A stretch of DNA of 64,000 nucleotides, from positions 1,459,449 to 1,523,448 of the forward strand of contig NZ_JACYFJ010000001.1 of assembly GCF_014855495.1 (NCBI RefSeq), in the 5' to 3' direction. Origin of the DNA: Euzebyella saccharophila. Lineage in GTDB: Bacteria > Bacteroidota > Bacteroidia > Flavobacteriales > Flavobacteriaceae. The position numbers and the translations under genes were made by a program. Positions within the stretch are counted from its first letter, which is position 1. The number at the start of each line of letters is the position of its first letter. Below the pieces are notes generated by a model. The model searched no databases. It was given only the letters and a program-made list of their open reading frames with translations, and was not told where the DNA came from. This document shows, piece after piece, positions 29,678 through 41,002 of this stretch.

Positions 29678-30220
29678 ATGTCAAGAATAGGTAATAGTCC
29701 GATTGTAATTCCAGAAGGAGTTACTGTAGATATAAAGGATAACGAGATTGTTGTAAAGGGAAAATTGGGTGAATTAACTCAAGATTTTTCTGCAGTTGAC
29801 ATCAAGGTTGAAGAAGGTAAAGTAGTAGTAGAGAGACCTTCAGATTCTAAACCTCATAAAGCAAAACATGGTTTGTACCGTGCTCTAATCAACAATATGA
29901 TCAATGGTGTGTCTAAAGGATGGACCAAAGAATTGGAGTTGGTGGGTGTAGGTTACCGTGCGAGCAACCAGGGTCAAAAATTGGATTTGGCTTTAGGTTT
30001 TTCCCACAATATAGTTTTGGATTTAGCTCCTGAAATCAAGGTGGAGACTACTTCAGAAAAAGGAAAGAACCCTATTGTTAAATTGACATCTCACGACAAG
30101 CAATTGGTAGGTCAGATAGCTGCTAAGATTAGATCTTTCCGTAAGCCAGAGCCTTACAAAGGAAAGGGTGTTAAGTTTGTTGGCGAGCAATTACGAAGAA
30201 AAGCAGGTAAATCAGCTTAA
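29678..30220 (+). CDS. rplF: 50S ribosomal protein L6
   Basis: 180 residues, MSRIGNSPIVIPEGVTVDIK, two related domains, ending with PEPYKGKGVKF, next to the factor-binding site of the ribosome. Confidence 0.98.
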   Translation: MSRIGNSPIVIPEGVTVDIKDNEIVVKGKLGELTQDFSAVDIKVEEGKVVVERPSDSKPHKAKHGLYRALINNMINGVSKGWTKELELVGVGYRASNQGQKLDLALGFSHNIVLDLAPEIKVETTSEKGKNPIVKLTSHDKQLVGQIAAKIRSFRKPEPYKGKGVKFVGEQLRRKAGKSA

Positions 30221-30229
30221 TAGTATATC

Positions 30230-30586
30230 ATGGCATTATCAAAGAGCGAAAGAAAACAGAGAATACACAGAAGAATCAGAAAGGTTTCTTCTGGTACTGC
30301 GGAAAGACCAAGATTGTCCGTATTTAGAAGTAACAGTGCAATATATGCCCAAGTTATCAATGATGTTGAAGGGGTGACCTTGGCGTCTGTTTCTTCAAGG
30401 GACAAAAATTTGGCTGAAGTAAAAGGATCTAAATCGGAAATTGCAACTGCCGTAGGTAAAGCAATAGCTGAAAAATGTAAAGAAGCTGGCATTGAAAAAG
30501 TTGCCTTTGATAGAGGAGGTAACCTATATCATGGAAGAGTGAAAGCATTGGCCGATGGGGCTCGTGAAGCAGGACTTAATTTTTAA
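30230..30586 (+). CDS. rplR: 50S ribosomal protein L18
   Basis: 118 residues; [18 protein letters not shown] and the C-terminal [19 protein letters not shown]. 5S rRNA-binding protein. A frame overlapping it at 30168-30377 is a shadow. Confidence 0.98.
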   Translation: MALSKSERKQRIHRRIRKVSSGTAERPRLSVFRSNSAIYAQVINDVEGVTLASVSSRDKNLAEVKGSKSEIATAVGKAIAEKCKEAGIEKVAFDRGGNLYHGRVKALADGAREAGLNF

Positions 30587-30594
30587 ATAATACT

Positions 30595-31119
30595 ATGTAC
30601 CAGAAATATAAGAACGTAGAGACTGTTAAACCTGGCGGTTTAGATTTAAAAGATAGATTGGTAGGTATTCAACGGGTTACCAAGGTTACCAAGGGTGGTA
30701 GAGCATTCGGTTTTTCTGCTATCGTAGTAGTTGGAGATGAAAATGGAGTTGTTGGTAGTGGTTTGGGCAAATCCAAAGAGGTGGCCACCGCTATTGCCAA
30801 GGCTATAGAAGATGCAAAGAAAAATTTGATTAGAATTCCTTTGAATAAAGGAACTTTGCCACATGAGCAAAAAGGTAAATTCGGTGGAGCTAGGGTTTAT
30901 ATACAACCTGCTTCCCATGGTACCGGTGTAATTGCTGGTGGCGCTGTTCGTGCGGTATTGGAATCTGTGGGGGTACAAGATGTACTCTCTAAATCTCAAG
31001 GATCTTCTAACCCTCATAACGTTGTAAAAGCCACTTTTGATGCTTTATTACAATTAAGGGATGCAGGAACAGTAGCTAAACAAAGAGGAGTATCCTTGGA
31101 TAAAGTATTTAAAGGATAA
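30595..31119 (+). CDS. rpsE: 30S ribosomal protein S5
   Basis: 174 residues with double-stranded RNA-binding N-terminal domain ([15 protein letters not shown]) and [15 protein letters not shown]. Involved in decoding accuracy with S4. Confidence 0.98.
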   Translation: MYQKYKNVETVKPGGLDLKDRLVGIQRVTKVTKGGRAFGFSAIVVVGDENGVVGSGLGKSKEVATAIAKAIEDAKKNLIRIPLNKGTLPHEQKGKFGGARVYIQPASHGTGVIAGGAVRAVLESVGVQDVLSKSQGSSNPHNVVKATFDALLQLRDAGTVAKQRGVSLDKVFKG

Positions 31120-31131
31120 TAGAAGAATATT

Positions 31132-31314
31132 ATGGCTAAGAAAATACAGGTAAAACAGCTTAAGAGCAGTATCAAGAAACCGCAGAACCAAAAGCGTACT
31201 TTAGAGGCTTTGGGTCTTAAAAGAATTGGTCAGGTAGTAGAACATGAGGCTACATCCAATATTCTTGGTATGATAGATAAAGTTAAACATTTGGTTTCCA
31301 CTCAGGAAGCTTAA
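31132..31314 (+). CDS. rpmD: 50S ribosomal protein L30
   Basis: 60 residues, QVKQLKSSIKKPQNQKRTLE, with the usual GLKRIGQVVEH motif. Present here although absent from some bacterial lineages. Confidence 0.97.
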   Translation: MAKKIQVKQLKSSIKKPQNQKRTLEALGLKRIGQVVEHEATSNILGMIDKVKHLVSTQEA

Positions 31315-31327
31315 TAGAAGAGATACA

Positions 31328-31780
31328 ATGAATTTAAGCAATCTTAAACCAGCAGGTGGTTCAGTAAGCAATTCAGGTAAAAGAGTTGGTAGAGGACAAG
31401 GTTCAGGAAAAGGTGGTACGGCTACCCGTGGACATAAAGGTGCCAAGTCTAGATCTGGATATTCAAAGAAAATTGGTTTTGAAGGTGGTCAGATGCCATT
31501 ACAGCGTCGTGTTCCTAAATTCGGTTTTACGAACATTAACCGTGTAGCTTATAAAGGAGTCAATTTGGATAAATTACAGGAATTGGTAGACAATAAAATT
31601 GTTACCGATACTGTGACTGTTGAAACTCTAGTGGAAAACGGTTTGGCTAAAAGAAAGGATTTAGTAAAAATATTGGGCGGTGGGGAACTTAAAGCTTCCC
31701 TTAAAGTGTCCGTGCATAAATTTACGGCTAGTGCAAAAGCGGCCATTGAAGCAGCTGGCGGAGAGGCAATAAATTTATAA
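31328..31780 (+). CDS. rplO: 50S ribosomal protein L15
   Basis: 150 residues with the Gly/Arg-rich N-terminal tail (GKRVGRGQGSGKGGTATRGH) that penetrates 23S rRNA, and the conserved FEGGQMPLQRRVPKFGF. Immediately before secY. Confidence 0.98.
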   Translation: MNLSNLKPAGGSVSNSGKRVGRGQGSGKGGTATRGHKGAKSRSGYSKKIGFEGGQMPLQRRVPKFGFTNINRVAYKGVNLDKLQELVDNKIVTDTVTVETLVENGLAKRKDLVKILGGGELKASLKVSVHKFTASAKAAIEAAGGEAINL

Positions 31781-31792
31781 GCATACCCTACT

Positions 31793-33136
31793 ATGAAGAA
31801 ATTTTTCGAGACCATATCCAACATTTGGAAAATAGAAGAGCTAAGGAATCGCATTTTGATTACGCTTAGCCTTCTTTTGGTATACCGTTTTGGTTGTCAA
31901 ATAGTTCTTCCTGGGATTGATTCTACTCAATTGGCGGCCTTGGCTTCCGGAACGGACCAAGGTATTTTTGGTCTCTTGAATGCTTTTACTGGTGGGGCTT
32001 TTGCCAATGCATCAGTTTTTGCTTTGGGTATTATGCCGTATATCTCTGCATCTATTGTAGTACAGTTGATGAGTATCGCTATTCCCTATCTTCAGAAATT
32101 GGATAAGGAAGGGGAGAGTGGAAGAAAGACTAAAAATCAAATTACGCGTTGGTTAACAATTGGTATTTGTGTTGTTCAGGCTCCTGCTTATCTGTACGGT
32201 TTGGAAGCGTTTGGTGTTCAAGACAGTGCATTCTTGTTAGGGAAAGGTCTTGATTTCATGATTCCAGCGGTAGTTATTCTTGTTACCGGTTGTGTTTTTG
32301 CAATGTGGTTGGGAGAGAAAATTACTGATAAGGGTATTGGTAACGGTATTTCATTATTGATTATGATTGGGATTATAGCTACGATGCCTCAATCATTTGT
32401 TCAGGAATTTATTTCAAGGACAACCAACAATACTGGTGGCTTGATGTTCATTTTAATCGAGGTAATACTTTGGTTCTTGGTCATTCTTGCTAGTGTTCTG
32501 TTGGTGATGGCGACACGCCAGATACCGGTTCAATACGCTAGAAGGACTGCTTCCGGGGGTTATGAAAAGAACATCATGGGTTCTAGACAATATATTCCAC
32601 TGAAGCTTAATGCCTCTGGTGTTATGCCTATAATTTTTGCTCAGGCAATTATGTTTGCCCCTAGTTTGATCGGTAAAACATTCAATAATACTGCCGCGGG
32701 TCAATGGATGGAAGTTCAGTTTCAAGATATATTCGGATTGGCTTACAATATTTTGTTCGCTGTTTTGATTATTATCTTCACTTACTTCTATACGGCCATT
32801 ACGGTTCCAACAAATAAAATGGCCGATGATTTGAAAAGAAGCGGTGGTTTTATACCTGGAATTAGACCGGGAAAAGAGACAGGGGATTTTTTAGATAAGG
32901 TAATGTCTTTGATAACTCTACCAGGTTCTGTATTTTTGGCCATTTTAGCGGTATTACCTGCTATCGTGGTAAAATTGATGGACATTCAGCAAGGTTGGGC
33001 TTTATTTTACGGAGGAACATCGCTACTTATTATGGTAGGTGTTGCCATTGATACCGTTCAACAGGTAAATGCATATTTGTTGAATAGACATTATGATGGA
33101 TTAATGAAGACTGGTAAAAATAGAAAAGTAGCATAA
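31793..33136 (+). CDS. secY: Preprotein translocase subunit SecY
   Basis: 447 residues, ten membrane helices. Plug region and pore-ring helices ([19 protein letters not shown]), cytoplasmic loop [10 protein letters not shown], and C-terminal [12 protein letters not shown]. Central channel of the Sec translocon in the inner membrane. adk and map, which often separate secY from infA in other phyla, are absent here. Confidence 0.98.
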   Translation: MKKFFETISNIWKIEELRNRILITLSLLLVYRFGCQIVLPGIDSTQLAALASGTDQGIFGLLNAFTGGAFANASVFALGIMPYISASIVVQLMSIAIPYLQKLDKEGESGRKTKNQITRWLTIGICVVQAPAYLYGLEAFGVQDSAFLLGKGLDFMIPAVVILVTGCVFAMWLGEKITDKGIGNGISLLIMIGIIATMPQSFVQEFISRTTNNTGGLMFILIEVILWFLVILASVLLVMATRQIPVQYARRTASGGYEKNIMGSRQYIPLKLNASGVMPIIFAQAIMFAPSLIGKTFNNTAAGQWMEVQFQDIFGLAYNILFAVLIIIFTYFYTAITVPTNKMADDLKRSGGFIPGIRPGKETGDFLDKVMSLITLPGSVFLAILAVLPAIVVKLMDIQQGWALFYGGTSLLIMVGVAIDTVQQVNAYLLNRHYDGLMKTGKNRKVA

Positions 33137-33138
33137 TT

Positions 33139-33354
33139 ATGGCGAAACAAGCAGCAATAGAGCAAGATGGATCTATAATTGAAGCATTGTCTAATGCAAT
33201 GTTCCGCGTAGAATTAGAAAATGGTCATGTGGTTACGGCCCATATCTCTGGAAAGATGCGTATGCATTATATTAAATTACTTCCTGGGGATAAGGTTAAG
33301 TTAGAGATGAGTCCGTATGACCTTACCAAAGCTAGAATTACCTATAGATATTAA
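33139..33354 (+). CDS. infA: Translation initiation factor IF-1
   Basis: 71 residues, S1-type OB fold ([38 protein letters not shown]). Occupies the A site during initiation. Two nt after secY. Confidence 0.98.
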   Translation: MAKQAAIEQDGSIIEALSNAMFRVELENGHVVTAHISGKMRMHYIKLLPGDKVKLEMSPYDLTKARITYRY

Positions 33355-33374
33355 AACGAGAGAAAGACAGCAAG

Positions 33375-33491
33375 ATGAAAGTTAGAGCATCAATAAAGAA
33401 AAGAAGCGCCGACTGCAAGATTGTACGCAGAAAGGGCAGGTTGTATGTAATCAACAAAAAGAATCCTAGATTTAAACAAAGACAAGGATAA
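33375..33491 (+). CDS. rpmJ: 50S ribosomal protein L36 (zinc-free type)
   Basis: 38 residues, too short for many gene finders: [20 protein letters not shown] up to NPRFKQRQG. Of the four zinc ligands of classical L36 only Cys14 remains; the other two Cys are Ser and Asn and the His is replaced by Phe, so it should not hold zinc. Between infA and rpsM, the expected place. Confidence 0.96.
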   Translation: MKVRASIKKRSADCKIVRRKGRLYVINKKNPRFKQRQG

Positions 33492-33493
33492 TT

Positions 33494-33868
33494 ATGGCAA
33501 GAATTGCGGGTATAGACATACCAAAACAAAAGAGAGGTGTAATTGCCTTGACCTACATTTTCGGTATTGGTAGAAGTAGGGCTAAAGAAATTTTGGAGAA
33601 AGCCAATGTGAGTGAGGATACAAAAGTATCTGAATGGAACGATGATGAAATTGGACGTATAAGGGAAGCTGTTTCCAGTTATACTATTGAAGGTGAACTT
33701 CGTTCAGAAACTCAGTTGAACATTAAGCGTTTAATGGATATTGGTTGCTACCGTGGTATTCGTCATAGAGCTGGTCTTCCACTTCGCGGTCAACGTACCA
33801 AGAATAATTCTAGGACTAGAAAAGGAAAAAGAAAAACGGTTGCTAATAAGAAAAAGGCAACTAAATAA
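33494..33868 (+). CDS. rpsM: 30S ribosomal protein S13
   Basis: 124 residues, [20 protein letters not shown], helix-two-turn-helix region and basic C-terminal tail ([17 protein letters not shown]) that contacts P-site tRNA. Confidence 0.98.
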   Translation: MARIAGIDIPKQKRGVIALTYIFGIGRSRAKEILEKANVSEDTKVSEWNDDEIGRIREAVSSYTIEGELRSETQLNIKRLMDIGCYRGIRHRAGLPLRGQRTKNNSRTRKGKRKTVANKKKATK

Positions 33869-33881
33869 TAAGTAGGTTATT

Positions 33882-34286
33882 ATGGCAAAGGCAACTTCAA
33901 AAGCAGGTGCAAAAGCGGCTAAAAAACGTAAAGTAATCGTTGACTCGGTGGGCGAGGCTCACGTAACCGCATCTTTCAATAATATCATTATTTCCCTTAC
34001 CAATAAAAAAGGGGATGTTATTTCTTGGTCATCGGCAGGTAAAATGGGCTTCAGGGGTTCTAAGAAGAATACTCCTTACGCAGCTCAAGTAGCTGCTGAA
34101 GAATGTGCTAAAACCGCACATGAAGCTGGATTAAGAAAAGTAAAAGTTTATGTAAAAGGACCAGGTAACGGCAGGGAATCTGCTATCCGTGCTGTCCACA
34201 ACTCTGGTATTGAGGTAACGGAGATAGTTGACGTTACACCAATGCCTCACAATGGTTGTAGACCTCCAAAAAGAAGAAGAGTTTAA
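33882..34286 (+). CDS. rpsK: 30S ribosomal protein S11
   Basis: 134 residues with [20 protein letters not shown] and the conserved [15 protein letters not shown] terminus. Platform protein of the 30S subunit. Followed by an 89-nt structured gap. Confidence 0.98.
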   Translation: MAKATSKAGAKAAKKRKVIVDSVGEAHVTASFNNIIISLTNKKGDVISWSSAGKMGFRGSKKNTPYAAQVAAEECAKTAHEAGLRKVKVYVKGPGNGRESAIRAVHNSGIEVTEIVDVTPMPHNGCRPPKRRRV

Positions 34287-34307
34287 TTTATTCAAATTTA
34301 TTTCACC

Positions 34308-34362
34308 GGAAATGTAGTTAACGATTATCGAAGGATAAGCCTTAATTCATAATCACATTTCC
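34308..34362 (+). promoter_or_regulatory. Structured leader directly upstream of rpsD (candidate S4 control element)
   Basis: Three nested helices: GGAAATGT (34308-34315) with ACATTTCC (34355-34362), GATTA (34323-34327) with TAATC (34350-34354), and AAGG (34331-34334) with CCTT (34340-34343), loop ATAAG. A 7-base bulge on the 5' side separates helix 1 from helix 2; helices 1 and 2 stack directly on the 3' side. It ends 13 nt before the rpsD ATG. S4 is an autoregulator in other phyla; binding here is inference. Confidence 0.55.
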
Positions 34363-34375
34363 AAATTATTAGAAA

Positions 34376-34981
34376 ATGGCAAGATACACAGGACCTAAAA
34401 GTAAGATAGCCCGTAAATTTGGTGAGGCAATCTTTGGAGACGACAAGTCTTTCGAAAAGAAAAATTATCCCCCAGGACAACATGGTAACAACAGACGTCG
34501 CGGTAAGAAGTCTGAGTATGCGGTGCAGTTGATGGAGAAGCAAAAAGCCAAGTACACTTATGGTATACTTGAAAAACAATTTAGAAACATTTTCGCTAAT
34601 GCCAAAAGGAAAGAGGGCGTTACTGGTGAAATATTGCTTCAATTGTGTGAGTGTAGATTAGATAATGTTGTTTTCCGCATGGGGATTGCCCCATCAAGAA
34701 GAGGAGCCAGACAATTGGTTAGCCATAGGCATATTACTGTTAACGGTGAATTGGTTAACATTCCTTCATATACTTTAAAAGCGGGTGATGTTGTTGGTGT
34801 TCGTGAGAAATCTAAGTCACTTCAAGTGATTCAAGAATCATTGGATTCCCAAAATAATGTTTATGAGTGGCTAACTTGGAACTCCGAAAAGAAAGAAGGT
34901 ACTTTTGTTTCTGTGCCAGAAAGAATTCAAATTCCAGAGAATATCAAAGAACAATTAATAGTTGAGCTTTACTCTAAATAA
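34376..34981 (+). CDS. rpsD: 30S ribosomal protein S4
   Basis: 201 residues, [20 protein letters not shown]; no zinc cluster in the N-terminal region. S4 RNA-binding domain [26 protein letters not shown]. Initiates 16S 5'-domain assembly and controls its own operon in E. coli and Bacillus. Confidence 0.98.
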   Translation: MARYTGPKSKIARKFGEAIFGDDKSFEKKNYPPGQHGNNRRRGKKSEYAVQLMEKQKAKYTYGILEKQFRNIFANAKRKEGVTGEILLQLCECRLDNVVFRMGIAPSRRGARQLVSHRHITVNGELVNIPSYTLKAGDVVGVREKSKSLQVIQESLDSQNNVYEWLTWNSEKKEGTFVSVPERIQIPENIKEQLIVELYSK

Positions 34982-34999
34982 CATAGAACACTAATTCAT

Positions 35000-35992
35000 A
35001 TGGCATTATTTAATTTTCAGAAACCCGATAAAGTAATAATGATCGATTCCTCGGATTTCGAAGGTAAGTTCGAATTCCGTCCTTTGGAACCTGGTTATGG
35101 ATTAACTGTTGGGAACGCACTAAGAAGAGTATTGCTTTCTTCTTTGGAAGGACACGCGATTACTTCCGTTAGAATTGACGGGGTGGAGCATGAGTTTTCC
35201 GTTATTTCGGGGGTTGTTGAAGATGTAACCGAAATTATATTGAACCTTAAGCAGGTTCGTTTTAAGAAACAAATAGATGATTCCGAGGCTGAAGTAGTTT
35301 CTATATCCGTTAGTGGTAAAGAGCAATTGACTGCCGGTGATTTTCAAAAATTCATTTCTGGATACCAAGTTTTGAACCCGGATTTGGTTATTTGTAACAT
35401 GGATTCCAAGGTGAGCATTAATATGGAAATTGTCATAGACAAAGGTCGTGGTTATGTTCCTGCTGAGGAAAACAAGAAATCGAACGCTGCTTTAGGAAGC
35501 ATTGCTATAGATTCTATCTTTACTCCTATCAAAAACGTAAAGTACAGTATTGAAAACTTTCGTGTGGAGCAAAAGACCGATTATGAAAAATTGGTTTTTG
35601 AGATAGTTACAGATGGATCTATTCACCCTAAAGATGCCCTTACAGAAGGAGCTAAAGTATTAATACACCACTTTATGTTGTTCTCTGATGAGAGAATTAC
35701 ACTTGAAGCTGATGAAATAGCGCAAACGGAGACTTATGACGAGGAGTCCTTGCATATGCGTCAGTTGTTAAAGACTAAATTGGTAGATATGGACCTTTCC
35801 GTTCGTGCCCTTAATTGTTTAAAGGCTGCGGAAGTTGATACCTTAGGTGATTTGGTTTCTTTCAATAAGAATGATTTAATGAAGTTTAGAAACTTTGGTA
35901 AAAAGTCTCTAACGGAGTTGGAAGAATTGGTCATCAACAAAGGTCTTAGCTTTGGAATGGACCTTTCAAAATATAAATTAGATAAAGATTAA
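35000..35992 (+). CDS. rpoA: DNA-directed RNA polymerase alpha subunit
   Basis: 330 residues. N-terminal dimerisation domain ([20 protein letters not shown]), linker near residue 235, and C-terminal DNA-binding domain with two helix-hairpin-helix motifs ([34 protein letters not shown]). Normal size. Confidence 0.98.
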   Translation: MALFNFQKPDKVIMIDSSDFEGKFEFRPLEPGYGLTVGNALRRVLLSSLEGHAITSVRIDGVEHEFSVISGVVEDVTEIILNLKQVRFKKQIDDSEAEVVSISVSGKEQLTAGDFQKFISGYQVLNPDLVICNMDSKVSINMEIVIDKGRGYVPAEENKKSNAALGSIAIDSIFTPIKNVKYSIENFRVEQKTDYEKLVFEIVTDGSIHPKDALTEGAKVLIHHFMLFSDERITLEADEIAQTETYDEESLHMRQLLKTKLVDMDLSVRALNCLKAAEVDTLGDLVSFNKNDLMKFRNFGKKSLTELEELVINKGLSFGMDLSKYKLDKD

Positions 35993-36053
35993 TCGATATT
36001 TCTTACAGGATAGGGATACACCCTCAGTTGGAGAAATACAATAGACAAGAAAA

Positions 36054-36593
36054 ATGAGACACGGTAAAAAGGTCAATCATTTAGGAAGAAAAACAGCGCA
36101 TAGAAAAGCGATGTTGGCTAATATGGCTTCTTCCTTGATCGAGCACAAGAGAATCAACACTACGGTGGCAAAAGCAAAGGCGCTGAAACAATTCGTAGAG
36201 CCTTTGATAACAAAAGCCAAAGCGGAGAACAACATCACTGCTGAAAAGGGTACACACAACCGTCGTATTGCTTTTAAGAGCTTGCGTAACAAATACGCGG
36301 TAACGGAGTTGTTCAGTAACGTAGCGGAGAAAGTGGGCGATCGTCCAGGAGGTTACACCCGTATCATAAAATTGGGTACACGTCTTGGTGATAACGCTGA
36401 TATGGCAATGATCGAGTTGGTTGATTTCAACGAACTTTATAATGCTGGTAAGCCTAAAAAGAAATCTACGAGAAGAAGTAGAAGAGGTGGCAAAAAACAG
36501 GAAGATGAAAATGTAGTAGCTCCTGCTGCCCCTGCAGAAAAGGCGGAAGCCCAGACAGACGTTGAAAATGTTACAGACGATTCAGAAGAATAA
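36054..36593 (+). CDS. rplQ: 50S ribosomal protein L17 with acidic C-terminal extension
   Basis: 179 residues; the core ([20 protein letters not shown] to about residue 125) is normal. Beyond it lies a basic stretch ([15 protein letters not shown]) and then an acidic Ala/Glu/Asp-rich tail, a form seen in Bacteroidota L17. Last gene of the ribosomal cluster. Confidence 0.97.
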   Translation: MRHGKKVNHLGRKTAHRKAMLANMASSLIEHKRINTTVAKAKALKQFVEPLITKAKAENNITAEKGTHNRRIAFKSLRNKYAVTELFSNVAEKVGDRPGGYTRIIKLGTRLGDNADMAMIELVDFNELYNAGKPKKKSTRRSRRGGKKQEDENVVAPAAPAEKAEAQTDVENVTDDSEE

Positions 36594-36620
36594 AATGAAT
36601 AGTGTCACATAACACATTGA

Positions 36621-36652
36621 AAAGGATAAACTTAATAGTTTATCCTTTTTTT
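36621..36652 (+). terminator. Intrinsic terminator at the end of the ribosomal cluster
   Basis: Perfect 11-bp stem AAAGGATAAAC (36621-36631) and GTTTATCCTTT (36638-36648), loop TTAATA, with T-run to 36652. Confidence 0.88.
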
Positions 36653-36657
36653 ATGTT

Positions 36658-36665
36658 TAATTTTG
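36658..36665 (+). promoter_or_regulatory. -7 element for carA
   Basis: TAATTTTG just beyond the ribosomal terminator and 24 nt before the carA ATG; fits TAnnTTTG. The -33 position has TTTA rather than TTTG. Confidence 0.5.
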
Positions 36666-36689
36666 AAAACTTTGAAATAGGAAAATTAT

Positions 36690-37811
36690 ATGAAGTATCA
36701 ATCTAAGAGAAAAGCACTTTTGTTGTTGGCCGATGGTACCATTTTTTATGGTAAATCTGTCGGGGATGTTGAGGGAACTGCCTTTGGCGAGGTATGTTTT
36801 AATACGGGAATGACAGGTTACCAAGAAATATTTACAGACCCTTCCTATTTTGGGCAGCTAATGGTAACCACCAATGCCCATATTGGTAATTATGGAACGG
36901 TAGCAGAGGAAGTAGAATCGGATACGGTTAAAATTTCCGGTTTGATCTGTAGAAATTTCAGCTACGAATATTCAAGGCCTAGAGCAGACAAAAGTTTAAA
37001 GGACTTTTTAAGTGAAAACAATCTTTTTGCCATTTCTGATGTAGATACCCGTGCTTTGGTAAGCTACATTCGTGATAACGGGGCAATGAATGCAGTAATA
37101 TCCACTGATGTTCAGAATATAGAAGGCCTTAAAAAGCAATTGGCAGAGGTGCCTACTATGGTAGGTTTGGAATTGGCCTCTAAGGTTTCAACCAAGGAAC
37201 CTTACTTTGTGGGTGAAGAGACAGCTACTTATAAAATCGCCGCTTTGGATATAGGTATAAAAAAGAATATTCTTAGAAATTTGGCTAAGAGGGATGCCTA
37301 CATAAAGGTTTTTCCTTACAACACTTCCTTTGAAGAAATGAATGCTTGGGGACCAGATGCCTTTTTCGTTTCAAACGGACCTGGGGATCCAGAACCCCTT
37401 ACGGATGCCATAGCAGCTGCCAAGAAAATGATCGAAAGTGATAAACCAGTTTTTGGAATTTGTTTAGGTCATCAGGTAATCGCTTTGGCAAAGGGGATAT
37501 CTACCTATAAAATGCATAATGGACATAGAGGGATTAATCATCCAATATTGAATTTGGTTACGGGTAAGGGAGAAATAACTTCCCAAAACCACGGTTTTGC
37601 CATTAATAGGGAAGAAACCGAGGCCAATGCAGATGTTGAGATTACCCACGTACATTTAAATGACGATACGGTGGCAGGGATAAAGTTGAAAAACAAGGAT
37701 GTATTCTGTGTTCAGTACCATCCGGAGGCTAGCCCTGGTCCACACGATGCGGATTATCTTTTTGATCAATTTTTCGATTTGATCAAAAACAAGACAGTTC
37801 AAACGGCATAG
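36690..37811 (+). CDS. carA: Carbamoyl-phosphate synthase small (glutaminase) subunit
   Basis: 373 residues. N-terminal CarA domain (LLLLADGTIFYGKSVGD; CFNTGMTGYQEI), then a class I glutamine amidotransferase domain with oxyanion loop SNGPGDPE, nucleophile Cys in FGICLGHQ and catalytic His-x-Glu in QYHPEASPGP. Supplies ammonia to CarB for arginine and pyrimidine synthesis. carB is not in the window. Confidence 0.96.
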   Translation: MKYQSKRKALLLLADGTIFYGKSVGDVEGTAFGEVCFNTGMTGYQEIFTDPSYFGQLMVTTNAHIGNYGTVAEEVESDTVKISGLICRNFSYEYSRPRADKSLKDFLSENNLFAISDVDTRALVSYIRDNGAMNAVISTDVQNIEGLKKQLAEVPTMVGLELASKVSTKEPYFVGEETATYKIAALDIGIKKNILRNLAKRDAYIKVFPYNTSFEEMNAWGPDAFFVSNGPGDPEPLTDAIAAAKKMIESDKPVFGICLGHQVIALAKGISTYKMHNGHRGINHPILNLVTGKGEITSQNHGFAINREETEANADVEITHVHLNDDTVAGIKLKNKDVFCVQYHPEASPGPHDADYLFDQFFDLIKNKTVQTA

Positions 37812-37877
37812 GTTAAATCATTGTTATTTCCCCTTAAATATAAATGCTTGGATAGAGGCCTAACATTGGGGGTTTTG

Positions 37878-37885
37878 TATATTTG
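37878..37885 (+). promoter_or_regulatory. -7 element for eno
   Basis: TATATTTG, exact consensus, 43 nt before the enolase ATG. No -33 TTTG at 19 to 21 bases. Confidence 0.6.
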
Positions 37886-37895
37886 TTAACCTTGA

Positions 37896-39221
<1,326 letters not shown>

Positions 39222-39247
39222 TTATTAACACATTCGAAAAAAATCAG

Positions 39248-39289
39248 GCCTTTCTTTTCATTTATTCTTGAAGAGAAAGGCTTTTTTTT
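39248..39289 (+). terminator. Intrinsic terminator after eno
   Basis: 12-bp stem GCCTTTCTTTTC (39248-39259) with GAAGAGAAAGGC (39270-39281), one G-T pair, then eight T (39282-39289). The T-run ends in TTTG, which lies 20 bases before TACCTTTTTG (39311-39320), a near-consensus promoter for the next gene. Confidence 0.85.
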
Positions 39290-39347
39290 GGATGATACTC
39301 AAAGTTTACTTACCTTTTTGCTTTAATGAATAACCTTCTTCCTCTCA

Positions 39348-40883
39348 ATGAATAATTTTCTTTTTGTAGCTGCCGAGAATGATGCCATTCCTGATTGTAA
39401 AGCAGGTGGCATGGGCGATGTGGTTAGAGATGTTCCTAGGGAAATCGCTAAACGCGGAGATAAAGTACATGTGGTGGTTCCTTCTTATTCAAGGATTCAT
39501 AAGAACGGAGCTTTTAGAACCAATCTTAATTTTAGGCTGAGAGGTACGGATTATTCTGCGGAACTATATTCGGTGCCTCCCAAGAAGGATGTAGAAAACA
39601 TCATTCATTACGCCATACATCACCCTGAAATTACGGAAGGTGGAATTGCCCATATTTACCATGATGATCCAACGGAACCATTTTTTAATGATTTTATAAA
39701 GTTCATTATTTTTAATACTGCGGTGGCCGAAGCAATAAAGATGGGTGCTTTTGGAGATTTGGATATCGTGCACATGCATGATTGGCATTCAAGTGCCATG
39801 CTTTTTTTAAAGACCTATCATCCGGAGTATCACGTACTCAAAAAAATGAGGTACGTCTACAGTATTCATAATTTGGCTATTCAGGGCATAAGACCCTTTT
39901 ATGATAATTACGCCTCTGTTCATAATTGGTTTCCTGAAATTGAATTGGACCATAATGCCTTGAAAGACCCTCGCTACCAAGATTGTATCAATCTTATGGC
40001 CGTGGGTATACGTTTGGCAGATTCCGTTCATACGGTATCTAAGGCATACAAAGAAGATGTGTTGCTACCAAGTGCAAGACCTGAGTTTGTAGGTGGTGAA
40101 AGTTTGGAAGGAGACCTTAGGAATGCCGAAAACGAGGGCAGGCTCTACGGAATTCTTAACGCATCCAATTATTCAAACGTTAGACAAGCCGAGAAGGGGC
40201 TTCTTTACAGAAATACGGTAAAAGCCTTGTTTCGATGGCTTCAAGACGAATCCAAAAAATACAAAGCGGATTTTCTGGCCCACACAGGGGAGAAAATTAT
40301 GGAGTTCGTAACAAACAGACCTAAATTTATTATGTCCAGTGTTGCGAGGTTAACCGAGCAAAAATTCTACTTTTTGATGCGTTCCCCAGAATCTTTTGAA
40401 AAGATATTGGACAGGCTAAAGGAGGTAGATGGAATTTTTATGCTCTTAGGTACCGGTGACCCTGATTATGAACAGTTGTTTAGGGATATGAGTTATAAAC
40501 ACAAGAACTTCATTTTTACCAACGGTCAATCAGAAGATTTGATTGATTCCATGTATTTGGAGACGGATCTGTATTTTATGCCTAGCTTGTTTGAACCATG
40601 CGGTATTAGTCAAATGTTGGCTATGCGTAACGGTAACCCATGTTTGGTACACCATACCGGTGGTCTAAAGGATACCGTGCAGCACATGAAAACCGGTTTT
40701 GCTTTTGATGGTAAAACATTCAATGGTAAGTTGGAAGATATGGTCAATAAATTTGATGAAGCGCTACACGTTTGGGAACACGATAAGGACACTTGGAAAA
40801 AAATCAAGGCGAATGCCAAAAAAATGAGATTCACTTGGGAAAAATCCTTGGATGAGTATTACAGTAAATTATATCTGTTGTAA
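39348..40883 (+). CDS. Glycogen/starch synthase (GT5 family)
   Basis: 511 residues. KAGGMGDVV (Lys18) is the ADP-glucose-binding KxGG motif; HDWHSS and SIHNLAIQG follow, and the C-terminal GT-B domain carries SLFEPCGISQMLAMRNG and HHTGGLKDTV. Transfers glucose from ADP- or UDP-glucose to growing alpha-1,4-glucan. Several positions are unlike E. coli GlgA (SQMLAMRNG rather than TQLYALRYG), so donor preference is uncertain. No other glycogen gene is adjacent; it sits between eno and gltA. Confidence 0.85.
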   Translation: MNNFLFVAAENDAIPDCKAGGMGDVVRDVPREIAKRGDKVHVVVPSYSRIHKNGAFRTNLNFRLRGTDYSAELYSVPPKKDVENIIHYAIHHPEITEGGIAHIYHDDPTEPFFNDFIKFIIFNTAVAEAIKMGAFGDLDIVHMHDWHSSAMLFLKTYHPEYHVLKKMRYVYSIHNLAIQGIRPFYDNYASVHNWFPEIELDHNALKDPRYQDCINLMAVGIRLADSVHTVSKAYKEDVLLPSARPEFVGGESLEGDLRNAENEGRLYGILNASNYSNVRQAEKGLLYRNTVKALFRWLQDESKKYKADFLAHTGEKIMEFVTNRPKFIMSSVARLTEQKFYFLMRSPESFEKILDRLKEVDGIFMLLGTGDPDYEQLFRDMSYKHKNFIFTNGQSEDLIDSMYLETDLYFMPSLFEPCGISQMLAMRNGNPCLVHHTGGLKDTVQHMKTGFAFDGKTFNGKLEDMVNKFDEALHVWEHDKDTWKKIKANAKKMRFTWEKSLDEYYSKLYLL

Positions 40884-40917
40884 TATCTACAAATTACATT
40901 TAAAAAGTGTTGTTAAT

Positions 40918-40962
40918 AAAGGGTGAAACCCTTAGCTATTATTGTTAGGATTACCCTTTTTT
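40918..40962 (+). terminator. Terminator after the glycogen synthase gene, with an alternative fold
   Basis: AAAGGGT (40918-40924) can pair with ACCCTTT (40953-40959), followed by a T-run ending in TTTTTTCTT. The same left arm can instead pair with ACCCTT at 40928-40933 over a 3-base loop. Only one of the two can form. Confidence 0.55.
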
Positions 40963-41002
40963 CTTAAATTTACCGTTCACTTAAAACTAGTAAATACTAC
41001 AA

